A stretch of DNA of 40,854 nucleotides. Origin: an uncultured Bacteroidales bacterium (GTDB lineage: Bacteria > Bacteroidota > Bacteroidia > Bacteroidales > Paludibacteraceae). The stretch's first letter is position 1, and each line of letters starts with the position of its first letter. The position numbers and the translations under genes were made by a program. Below are positions 27,301 to 34,116 of the stretch, one piece after another. The stretch lies in NCBI GenBank assembly GCA_903873355.1, contig CAIQOG010000076.1, positions 1-40,854 of the forward strand, given 5' to 3'. The notes below the pieces were generated by a model. It saw nothing but the letters and a program-made list of their open reading frames with translations. It did no database searches and was not told the DNA's origin.

Positions 27301-28445
27301 TGCGAGATGCTGTTTGTTCCCTCTGCTTTAAATGCCTGAAAAGTTTTGGTTCTGCGGTCGTAGAAATTCAGCCCGCCGCCTTCGGTACAAATCCACAGGT
27401 TGCCTGCTTTGTCTTCAGTCATTTTGCCCACAAACGGGAAATTAATATTTTTAGGACTATTGGCATTGGGGTAATAATAAGTGTAAATATTTGCCTCCGG
27501 ATTGTAGTAATTAATTCCTCCATAATAAGTGCCAATCCAGATAGTGCCCTGTTTGTCTTTAAATAAAGCATAAATGGAGGTGTGAGAAAGGTCTGTCGGT
27601 TTATCCCCCGATTTTTTAAAGTTGACAATACTACCACTTTCAGGAGTCAGACGATCCAAACCTGTAAAAGTGGCAATCCAAATTTGTCCAAAATTATCCT
27701 CGCAGAAATCGCGTATGATATTGCTCGAAAGTGAATTTGAACCACCTGGATTTTGAAAGTAATGCTCGATTAATCCCGACCAGCTTACCTTAAAAACCCC
27801 GTTTTCGGCCGTTCCAACCCAGATGTTTTTTTTAGAATCCTCGTAAATGGCTGTAATTTTAAAATCAGGAATAATAACATTAAATATCTTGTTGTCATCA
27901 AGCAAACAAAGCCCATTTTCAGTTCCTACATACAGTTTATTATTACTCGCTTCAAAGAGTCTTGTAACCGGATATTTATCATTTACCATGAAATAATCTG
28001 TTCCACTTTTTTTTGAGTAATCGTACTGAATAATCTTATTCTCAGCAGCATACCACAAGTTTTTCTTTCCCTGACCCAATGCACGGCATTTGTTATTTAT
28101 AAGTGTGAATTTATCTGACATAATATCATAGGATACCAAATGTTTATATCCACAAAGCAGATACAAATGCCCTTTATTATCCCCTGTGATTTTATTGATA
28201 ACATTGCTGGTCAGACCAAATTCGTTATTTTCCGTTGCACGAAACACTTCGATGTCTCTCCCATCATAGCGATTCAAACCCTCGGCTGTTCCAAACCACA
28301 TGTAACCTAGTTCATCCTGAAAAACAGACATCACTGAAATCTGCGACAACCCGTTTGTAGCCCCGATATGTTCAAAGTTTATCTCCTGAGCCGAAACGGA
28401 TAAAAAGCTACACAAAATAAGTAGCATTGACAATTGATGTTTCAT
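24375..28445 (-). CDS. Hybrid two-component system sensor/regulator (HTCS)
   Basis: A 1356-residue one-protein signalling system. Order: signal peptide (1-20); two beta-propeller regions built of 'Reg_prop' repeats such as 'MWFGTAEGLNRYDG' and 'IWIGTYYGGINYY' (about 25-680); Y_Y_Y domain (about 695-760); transmembrane helix (about 778-797); HisKA with phospho-accepting His828 in 'FFTNISHEFRTPLTL'; HATPase with 'DSGIGISEEDLPKIFDRFYQ' and 'GTGIGLALSKG' (about 935-1055); receiver domain (about 1086-1205) with Asp1138 in 'LSDVMMP'; AraC-type HTH (about 1240-1345). The periplasmic part should bind a glycan breakdown product, and the AraC part activates the PUL. It is the only regulator in the window and sits between the two enzyme blocks. 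All phosphotransfer residues are present. Confidence 0.96.
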   Translation of the reverse strand: MKHQLSMLLILCSFLSVSAQEINFEHIGATNGLSQISVMSVFQDELGYMWFGTAEGLNRYDGRDIEVFRATENNEFGLTSNVINKITGDNKGHLYLLCGYKHLVSYDIMSDKFTLINNKCRALGQGKKNLWYAAENKIIQYDYSKKSGTDYFMVNDKYPVTRLFEASNNKLYVGTENGLCLLDDNKIFNVIIPDFKITAIYEDSKKNIWVGTAENGVFKVSWSGLIEHYFQNPGGSNSLSSNIIRDFCEDNFGQIWIATFTGLDRLTPESGSIVNFKKSGDKPTDLSHTSIYALFKDKQGTIWIGTYYGGINYYNPEANIYTYYYPNANSPKNINFPFVGKMTEDKAGNLWICTEGGGLNFYDRRTKTFQAFKAEGTNSISHNNLKCIWYNPQNDKLYIGTHMGGVSIYDIRSRRFTQITTRNTLNFPNDVIETLCPYKGNLIILTQKGIVQLNITTGAVVPFFDDIKIVEAIGTDITTLLIDSKQNLWLAQTDGGVKCYNLISSKLKTYSHSFENTGSIGRHTITRMYENKKGRILFATKGSGLYEYLPKTDNFGCYNVEQNGLLSDFIYDITETNYGYIVLLTNKGLNLFDPESNKTYSLDKSHGLPLEMINFGCGVYVTRNGEIFVGGTNGMASFFENQINPNQKDYNLFFSDIYVNNQLIRPSDKTGILSAAMPYLNKLRLSYDQTNIIIKFATSNYIKANKTAYEYKLEGFEDKWMPVAEQSIKYSNLSPGSYVLHVRELLSNNSNTKPKEIELSLRVSPPFYASTIAYIIYLLLIGGAIWWIISFNKSKILLQTSLEYEIKENDHIKELNQAKLQFFTNISHEFRTPLTLIIGQIESMTQMDNITPAIYNRLSKIYKNATHLRILITELLDFRKQEHELLSLKVSNQNIVEFIKNIYLSFNDLAASRKIDYTFFTVEKNIMLWYDSVQLQKVFYNLISNAFKYSQNNSSITVKIEKLSNTVRISVIDSGIGISEEDLPKIFDRFYQAKNQIDHSSGSYGTGIGLALSKGIVELHHGTISAEKKEGTGTMFRVSLLTGSDHFTTKEKESSSEMDVDYIKNTSFPDNFFIESIKETDAETHKMNSTILIVEDNEEMLHFLSDIFSPIYHVETAIDGLDGLEKVKELQPDIVLSDVMMPKMSGKEMCMKLKTNFETSHIPIVLLTADSSEELNLEGLMVGADDYITKPFNVKMLISRCNNLVISRKRMQDRFSKQTDNTPISIATNKMDQDMLNKATEIVMKHLDDYDFDVTVFAQEMALGRSKLYLKLKGIIGMTPNDFILNIRLKTAATLLTTENELNISDITYRLGFNTPRYFSKCFKELFGISPLNYRKANNPAFANKDVEEESDESEG

Positions 28446-28465
28446 GGTTTCAATGTATTTTTTTA

Positions 28466-28473
28466 CAAAAATA
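28466..28473 (-). promoter_or_regulatory. -7 element for the HTCS gene
   Basis: TATTTTTG on the minus strand, 21 bases before the start codon at 28445. The -33 region is poor. Confidence 0.35.
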
Positions 28474-28642
28474 GTGGATGTGTAGATATTTATTGTGTAT
28501 TTTCTTCCGTATTATAGCCAAATATGTACGATTAAAATTTAAATCAAGAATCTATTAGCCTAATAATGAGACTATAACCGAAATCATTAATTTGTTGACA
28601 AAATAGGAAAAATTTAGTACAATGAGTGTGAATCAATGAATA

Positions 28643-28650
28643 TACATTTG
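28643..28650 (+). promoter_or_regulatory. -7 element for the GH88 enzyme block
   Basis: TACATTTG, a perfect TAnnTTTG match, 30 bases before the ATG at 28681. No convincing -33 element lies upstream, which would fit a promoter that needs the HTCS as activator. Confidence 0.4.
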
Positions 28651-28680
28651 TATCAGTAAAATTTAAAGAATACACAGATT

Positions 28681-29919
28681 ATGAACAGGAGCTTTTTATT
28701 GATACTTTGCATGGTTGCATATATGAGTTGTGCGGCGCAAAAGAACAAATTTATTGATGAGAATATATCGTTTGCAAAGACTCAAACCCGCCAAATGTTG
28801 AAGGTTTCTCCCGATGTAACTCAATACCCAAGAACTACGGATAAAAGTGGGGTGATAAAATACACTGATATGTACGACTGGACAAGCGGATTTTTTGCGG
28901 GTAATCTGTGGTATTTGTTTGACTATTCTAAAGATGCATACTGGAAGAAAGAAGCTGTACAATGGACAGAATCGCTTGAACCACTTAAAAACTTTACCAA
29001 ACATCACGATTTGGGATTTATGATGTATTGCTCTTATGGCAACGCTTACCGCCTCACCGGAAATGCTCAATACAAAGATGTATTAATAAAATCGGCAGAA
29101 TCATTATGTACGCGTTTCAATCCTAAAACAGGTTGTATTAAGTCCTGGAACTACCGACGCTCGTTGGATAGGAAATCGGAATGGTTTTACCCGGTCATCA
29201 TTGACAATATGATGAATCTGGAGTTATTGTTTTTTGCTTCAAAAGCTTCCGGAAATTCAAAATACAGAGATATTGCCATTACGCATGCCGAGACTACCTT
29301 AAAGAATCATTTCAGACCCGATTTCAGTACCTATCATGTGGTAAATTATGACTCGATAACCGGTGCAGTACTCAATCGAGGTGCAGCACAGGGCTATACC
29401 GATGCTTCAACCTGGGCGCGTGGACAAGCATGGGCAATTTACGGATTTACGATGGTGTATCGTGAAACAAAAAAACCAGAATTCCTGAATGCTGCGATGA
29501 AAGCAGCTGATTTTTACCTCAATAGTAATTTGCCAAAAGATATGATTCCCTATTGGGATTTGAATGTGACTGATTCTGCCTTTAAACCGGTATGGAAAAA
29601 TGTCAGCAAACAATCACTTTTGCAACGCGATGCATCTGCAGCAGCCATTGTCTCATCCGCTCTTTTTGAACTAAGTCAGTATGCCGTTGATAAAAGTGCT
29701 ATTTATAAAAACGCAGCAAAAACGATATTGGAAAGTCTTTCGAAATCGTACAAATATACTTCTGGTACTAACAGCTATTTTCTGTTGAAACACAGCCTGG
29801 GCAGCTTCCCTAATAATGATGAAATTGATGTGCCTCTGATTTATGCCGATTATTATTATCTGGAAGCACTTCTGCGGTATAAAAATTTGTCAGACAACAA
29901 TAAAACTGTTTTAAAATAA
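28681..29919 (+). CDS. GH88 unsaturated glucuronyl hydrolase
   Basis: A 412-residue exported enzyme of the GH88 (alpha/alpha)6 barrel family, which hydrates and releases the unsaturated uronic acid left at the non-reducing end by polysaccharide lyases. Both conserved Asp residues are present: Asp110 in 'KHHDLGF' and Asp175 in 'IIDNMMNLEL', matching Asp88 and Asp149 of the Bacillus GL1 enzyme. Other family marks are 'YDWTSGFFAGNLWYLF' (about 65-80) and 'RGAAQGYTDASTWARGQAW' (about 233-251). The first 20 residues are a signal peptide; Cys17 in 'YMSC' could be a weak lipobox. It needs a lyase partner, and the heparinase II/III-type gene at 36524 in the same block is the likely one. Confidence 0.93.
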   Translation: MNRSFLLILCMVAYMSCAAQKNKFIDENISFAKTQTRQMLKVSPDVTQYPRTTDKSGVIKYTDMYDWTSGFFAGNLWYLFDYSKDAYWKKEAVQWTESLEPLKNFTKHHDLGFMMYCSYGNAYRLTGNAQYKDVLIKSAESLCTRFNPKTGCIKSWNYRRSLDRKSEWFYPVIIDNMMNLELLFFASKASGNSKYRDIAITHAETTLKNHFRPDFSTYHVVNYDSITGAVLNRGAAQGYTDASTWARGQAWAIYGFTMVYRETKKPEFLNAAMKAADFYLNSNLPKDMIPYWDLNVTDSAFKPVWKNVSKQSLLQRDASAAAIVSSALFELSQYAVDKSAIYKNAAKTILESLSKSYKYTSGTNSYFLLKHSLGSFPNNDEIDVPLIYADYYYLEALLRYKNLSDNNKTVLK

Positions 29920-29967
29920 GATTCTTTATTGCTCGACAATTACAAGATTCAGGTTTCCAATAGATTC

Positions 29968-29975
29968 TACTTTTG
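29968..29975 (+). promoter_or_regulatory. Possible internal promoter before the GH16 gene
   Basis: TACTTTTG matches TAnnTTTG, 41 bases before the GH16 start, in a 97-base gap that is the widest inside this enzyme block. No clear -33 element. Confidence 0.3.
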
Positions 29976-30016
29976 AAATGCTTTTGAAGTAATAAAAGAT
30001 CTGTTGAAATTTTAAA

Positions 30017-31063
30017 ATGAAAAATCAAAACCATCTATTTTACACCTTGCTTATTGCCTGTTTATCAGCATCTAATCAATCTGTCACTTCCGGTAACCTT
30101 CAATCAACGATCAATATAAATGATTACAATTTGGTTTGGCAGGACGAGTTTGATGGCAACACGCTGAATACAGCAAAATGGAATTACCGGGCAGAAAACA
30201 CAATCCGTAATTATGCAACAGTATCACGAAATACTATTGCGTTGGATGGGCAAGGGCATGTGGTTATAAGTGTAACAAAGGACAGCAATGGAACGTATTA
30301 TGTAGGAGAGCTGGGAACTCAGGGCTTATTTGAAACAACTTATGGTTATTTTGAATGCAGAGCAAAAATGAATTCTCAATTGGGGCCTCATGTTGCTTTC
30401 TGGTTGCAATCACCAACCATGAGTACGGTAGGAGATCCTGCTGTAAACGGCACTGAAATAGATGTATTTGAATATCATCGTAAAACTCCTACCACACTCT
30501 ATCACAATTTGCATTGGAATGGGTATGGTGTGGATCATCAAACCATTGGAAAACAGTTTACCTGGTCGGGAATTGATTCTGGTTACCATACATTTGGCTT
30601 GTTGTGGACAAAAGATAGCTACACATTTTTTGTAGATGGGGTTCAGACCTGGCAAACCACTACAGCAGTCTCTCGTCGAAGCGAATATCTTATACTTTCA
30701 ACTGAACTTACTGGTTGGGGCGGCACTTTTACCTCCAGTACTTTTCCGGACAATCTCACAGTTGATTATGTGCGGGTTTACAAACCGAAGGATGTAAGTA
30801 CGGCTGCGACTTTTCCACAGAGACTGAGTACCCTGCAAATTCAACCGAATTTGGTCAAAAAAGGAGAGTTGGTAACAATCTCAGCACTAGGTAATACCGA
30901 GAAATCAAGTTTAAGTGTTTATACAATAGCCGGAAATCCAGTAAAAACTTTTGATGTTACGCCGGATATAAATTCGCAAATTAAGATTAATACTACCGAA
31001 ATGACAAGTGGTGTTTACATTATCAGGTATAACAATCAGTTAGGAAAACTAGTAATCAGGTAG
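30017..31063 (+). CDS. GH16 endo-glycanase with T9SS sorting domain
   Basis: A 348-residue secreted enzyme. The catalytic domain (about 36-256) begins 'NLVWQDEFDGNTLNTAKWNYR' and carries the GH16 signature EIDVFE: nucleophile Glu147, assisting Asp149 and acid/base Glu152. The ExDxxE form is the beta-bulge type of laminarinases, agarases, porphyranases and beta-galactan-active members. A Por sorting domain fills about 270-348 ('LSVYTIAGNPVKTF', 'MTSGVYIIRYNNQLGKLVIR'). It should act outside the cell as the endo-enzyme that starts depolymerization. Oddity: the signal region also contains 'LLIAC' (Cys15), which looks like a lipobox and conflicts with T9SS sorting. Beside GH35, a beta-galactan-type linkage is a reasonable guess. 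Confidence 0.9.
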   Translation: MKNQNHLFYTLLIACLSASNQSVTSGNLQSTININDYNLVWQDEFDGNTLNTAKWNYRAENTIRNYATVSRNTIALDGQGHVVISVTKDSNGTYYVGELGTQGLFETTYGYFECRAKMNSQLGPHVAFWLQSPTMSTVGDPAVNGTEIDVFEYHRKTPTTLYHNLHWNGYGVDHQTIGKQFTWSGIDSGYHTFGLLWTKDSYTFFVDGVQTWQTTTAVSRRSEYLILSTELTGWGGTFTSSTFPDNLTVDYVRVYKPKDVSTAATFPQRLSTLQIQPNLVKKGELVTISALGNTEKSSLSVYTIAGNPVKTFDVTPDINSQIKINTTEMTSGVYIIRYNNQLGKLVIR

Positions 31064-31104
31064 TTAATAATCAAATTTAATTCCCAACAAATAATCGTAA
31101 TGGA

Positions 31105-32910
31105 TTGAATATGAAAAAAATAGTGATATTGATTTATTTGTCTTTATTTATTGTTTCTGAACTATTTTCTCAGAAGCACCATTTCTCATTCAATAAGACT
31201 GAGTTTGAATTGGATGGAAAACCTTTTCAGATAATAAGTGGTGAAATTCATCCCGGTCGCGTACCACAAATGTATTGGCGTCACCGCATTCAGATGGCAA
31301 AAGCCATGGGTTGCAATACCATTGCAGTGTATGTATTTTGGAATTACCTGGAGGAAACGCCCGGCGTGTTTGATTTCAAGACAGAAAACCGCAATTTTGC
31401 TCAGTTCATCAAATTTTGTCAGGAAGAAGGCATGTGGGTTTTATTGCGCCCTGGACCTTATGTGTGTGGTGAATGGGATTTGGGTGGTTTGCCATCGTGG
31501 TTACTCAAAATTCCGGATATCAAATTGCGTTGTATGGACGAACGCTATCTCACAGCCGTAAAACGGTATGTGGCAGCATTGAGTAAACAAGTAAAACCAC
31601 TATTATGTACCAACGGTGGTCCTATTCTGATGGTTCAGGTAGAAAATGAATACGGCAGTTACGGAAACGACAGGTTATATGTAAAGACACTGCACGATTT
31701 ATGGATGAAAAATGGCATAGATGTCCCTTTCTACACAGCCGATGGGGCAACGCCTCACATGTTAGAAGCAGGAAGTTTACCTGGGTGTGCCATCGGATTG
31801 GATAGCGGAACAAATGATGCCGATTTCAATGAAGCCAAAAAATGCAATCCAAATGTACCCGTTTTTAGCAGCGAAACTTATCCCGGCTGGCTGACACACT
31901 GGAAAGAACAATTTACAAAACCGGATACAGCTAATTTGTTGAAAGAAGTGCGTTATTTGCTTGAAAACAAGAAGTCAGTCAATTTCTACGTGGTTCACGG
32001 TGGAACAAATTTCGGCTTTTGGGCGGGTGCAAATGCCTTCAATCCAACTCAATATCAGCCGGACCTTACGAGTTACGATTATGATGCACCAATAAGCGAA
32101 CAAGGACAATCAACTCCAAAATATTTCGCTTTGCGGAAGCTAATAAGTCAGTATGTTAGTTATAAAATACCTGATATTCCGAAATCACCTGAAACCATAG
32201 AAATCCCTGAATTTCAACTTCAACCGCTTACAAGTATTTGGAATAATCTCCCAAAACCAATTTTATCGGCACAGCCAAAACCAATGGAGATGTTCGATCA
32301 GTCGAGTGGCTTTGTACTTTACCGGACAAAACTGATTGGTCATAAAAGTGGTAACTTGACCATTACCGAACCACATGATTTTGCTTTGGTACTATTGAAT
32401 GGTCAATTGGTTGATACTATCTATCGCGATGGAGGTCACTGGACTGTCAAACTTCCCAAAACCGATGTAAAAGAACCAGTACTCGATATTTTGGTAGAAG
32501 GCATGGGACGTATCAATTTTGCTCAATATATGATCGATCGAAAGGGAATTACCGACCGGGTGACATTGAATGGAATGACTTTGATGAACTGGGAAATATT
32601 CTCCTTGCCCATGACTGAAAAATATATTTCAGGATTGCAAACGAATGTTGAAAATCAGCATGACGGAGTTTTTTTTACCGGAAAATTTGATATTGAAAAG
32701 CCTGCCGACACTTACCTTGATATGAGCAATTATGACAAAGGACTTGTATGGGTTAACGGACATAATCTGGGACGTTATTGGAAAGTTGGCCCTCAGAAAA
32801 GACTGTTTTGTCCTGCAAGTTTTATACTGAAAGGCGAAAATAAAGTGATAGTACTTGACATACTGACCTCACTTCCAAAAACGATTAGTGGTATGAAGAC
32901 ATTGGAATAA
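31105..32910 (+). CDS. GH35 beta-galactosidase
   Basis: A 601-residue exported exo-beta-galactosidase. Signal peptide to about residue 23 (FSQ); the start could also be the ATG at 31111 (MKK...). The TIM barrel (about 30-345) contains the family opening 'SGEIHPGRVPQMYWRHRIQMAKAMGCNTI', 'LRPGPYVCGEWDLGGLPSWLL', acid/base Glu182 in 'VENEYGSYG' and nucleophile Glu257 in 'SSETYPGW'. Two C-terminal beta domains follow, with 'GLVWVNGHNLGRYWKVGPQ' near the end, standard for GH35. It removes terminal beta-galactose from imported oligosaccharides, most likely in the periplasm. It lies 41 bases after GH16 and 70 bases before the kinase, in one direction. Confidence 0.95.
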   Translation: MNMKKIVILIYLSLFIVSELFSQKHHFSFNKTEFELDGKPFQIISGEIHPGRVPQMYWRHRIQMAKAMGCNTIAVYVFWNYLEETPGVFDFKTENRNFAQFIKFCQEEGMWVLLRPGPYVCGEWDLGGLPSWLLKIPDIKLRCMDERYLTAVKRYVAALSKQVKPLLCTNGGPILMVQVENEYGSYGNDRLYVKTLHDLWMKNGIDVPFYTADGATPHMLEAGSLPGCAIGLDSGTNDADFNEAKKCNPNVPVFSSETYPGWLTHWKEQFTKPDTANLLKEVRYLLENKKSVNFYVVHGGTNFGFWAGANAFNPTQYQPDLTSYDYDAPISEQGQSTPKYFALRKLISQYVSYKIPDIPKSPETIEIPEFQLQPLTSIWNNLPKPILSAQPKPMEMFDQSSGFVLYRTKLIGHKSGNLTITEPHDFALVLLNGQLVDTIYRDGGHWTVKLPKTDVKEPVLDILVEGMGRINFAQYMIDRKGITDRVTLNGMTLMNWEIFSLPMTEKYISGLQTNVENQHDGVFFTGKFDIEKPADTYLDMSNYDKGLVWVNGHNLGRYWKVGPQKRLFCPASFILKGENKVIVLDILTSLPKTISGMKTLE

Positions 32911-32980
32911 TTGTAAATTTATTGTAGAATTCCTCCTTGAAATTCATAAAAGATAAAAACATAAAAATTTAGATTTTATA

Positions 32981-34075
32981 ATGCAAAATATAGTACAGCA
33001 ATTTGTCATTAATAATGAAGTGGGTAAAATACACACTGTGAAAACAGGACATATCAATGACTCCTTTATTGTGGATAGTAAATATTCAGGTGGCGAATCA
33101 TATTTCTTGCAAAAGATAAACCACCATATATTCACAGATATAGCAGGTTTGCAGCAAAATATCCAGATTGTTACTAATCATCTGCAAGCAAAACTCGCAA
33201 AAAATGATGAAAGATTTATTGACCGAAAAGTACTTCAATTGATTCCAACAAACGAAGGTAAATTATACTTCGAGGATGATAATGGTAATTTCTGGCGTTT
33301 ATACAAAAACATTCAAAATGCACATAGCTACGATGTTATAACACCAAAACTTGCATATAAAGCTGGTAAAGCTTTCGGTAGTTTTCAATGCTTGCTTTCA
33401 GATATCCCACACGATGAATTAATAGAAACAATTCCCAATTTTCATAATATGGAATTTCGGCTGAGACAATTCAGAGAGGCTGTAAATCAAAACACAGCAA
33501 ACAGACTAGACGAAGTCAAAGAACTGGTTGCTGAAATTGAAAAAAGAGCTCATGGAATGTGTCAATATCAGGATCTTTATCGGACTGGAAAGTTGCCAAA
33601 ACGTATAAACCATTGTGATACTAAAGTCAATAACATTCTTTTTGACGATAGTGACAATGTGCTATGTGTGGTTGATCTCGACACAGTAATGCCAGGATTT
33701 GTTTTATCCGATTTTGGAGATTTTATGCGCAGTGCCGGAAATAATGGAAAAGAAGATGAAAAAGATTTGAGTAAAGTTTCGTTCAATATGGAAATTTTTA
33801 AATCATACACAAATGGTTATTTTAAATCTGCAAAAGGTTTTCTGACGCAACTTGAAATAGGATTGTTACCATATGGTGCTAAACTTATGACTTATATGCA
33901 GTTGACAAGATTTTTGACTGATTATCTTAATGGTGATACCTATTATAAAATCAATTTCCCAAATCACAATTTGGATCGCTCAAAAGCACAATTCAAATTG
34001 CTGCAAAGTATTGAGGATTATTATACTGAAATGCAAGCATATATAATTTCAATTAATCTTCAAAAAGTACTTTAA
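32981..34075 (+). CDS. Cytosolic N-acetylhexosamine kinase-like phosphotransferase (APH fold)
   Basis: A 364-residue protein without signal peptide, of the aminoglycoside-phosphotransferase/choline-kinase fold, resembling the NahK-type sugar kinases. N-lobe about 1-110 (glycine-poor 'KTGHINDSFIV' loop, 'YFLQKINHHIF'); C-lobe contains the catalytic loop 'HCDTKVNNILFD' (Asp213 as base, Asn218 as metal ligand) and 'VDLDTVMPG' (Asp232/Asp234, the DFG-like metal site). NahK makes N-acetylhexosamine 1-phosphate from GlcNAc or GalNAc and ATP; the phosphorylated position is not certain here. The next gene, 41 bases on, is a sugar-phosphate isomerase-like/deacetylase fusion, so both likely handle one amino sugar released by the locus enzymes. 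Confidence 0.82.
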   Translation: MQNIVQQFVINNEVGKIHTVKTGHINDSFIVDSKYSGGESYFLQKINHHIFTDIAGLQQNIQIVTNHLQAKLAKNDERFIDRKVLQLIPTNEGKLYFEDDNGNFWRLYKNIQNAHSYDVITPKLAYKAGKAFGSFQCLLSDIPHDELIETIPNFHNMEFRLRQFREAVNQNTANRLDEVKELVAEIEKRAHGMCQYQDLYRTGKLPKRINHCDTKVNNILFDDSDNVLCVVDLDTVMPGFVLSDFGDFMRSAGNNGKEDEKDLSKVSFNMEIFKSYTNGYFKSAKGFLTQLEIGLLPYGAKLMTYMQLTRFLTDYLNGDTYYKINFPNHNLDRSKAQFKLLQSIEDYYTEMQAYIISINLQKVL

Positions 34076-34116
34076 TAATTAAATTTATCAAAAGAATAGA
34101 TGAATAGATAAGAACT

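Noticed and set aside
27192..27566. Open frame of 124 codons on the plus strand inside the HTCS gene
   Set aside because: Antisense to the propeller repeats of the regulator; composition is that of a shadow.
1183..28531. The octamer ATGTACGA in both divergent regions (1183-1190 and 28524-28531), considered as an HTCS binding site
   Set aside because: The same octamer or its complement also occurs inside coding sequence (for example near 6562, 23946, 26857 and 28870), so it is not specific; no direct-repeat arrangement is visible.
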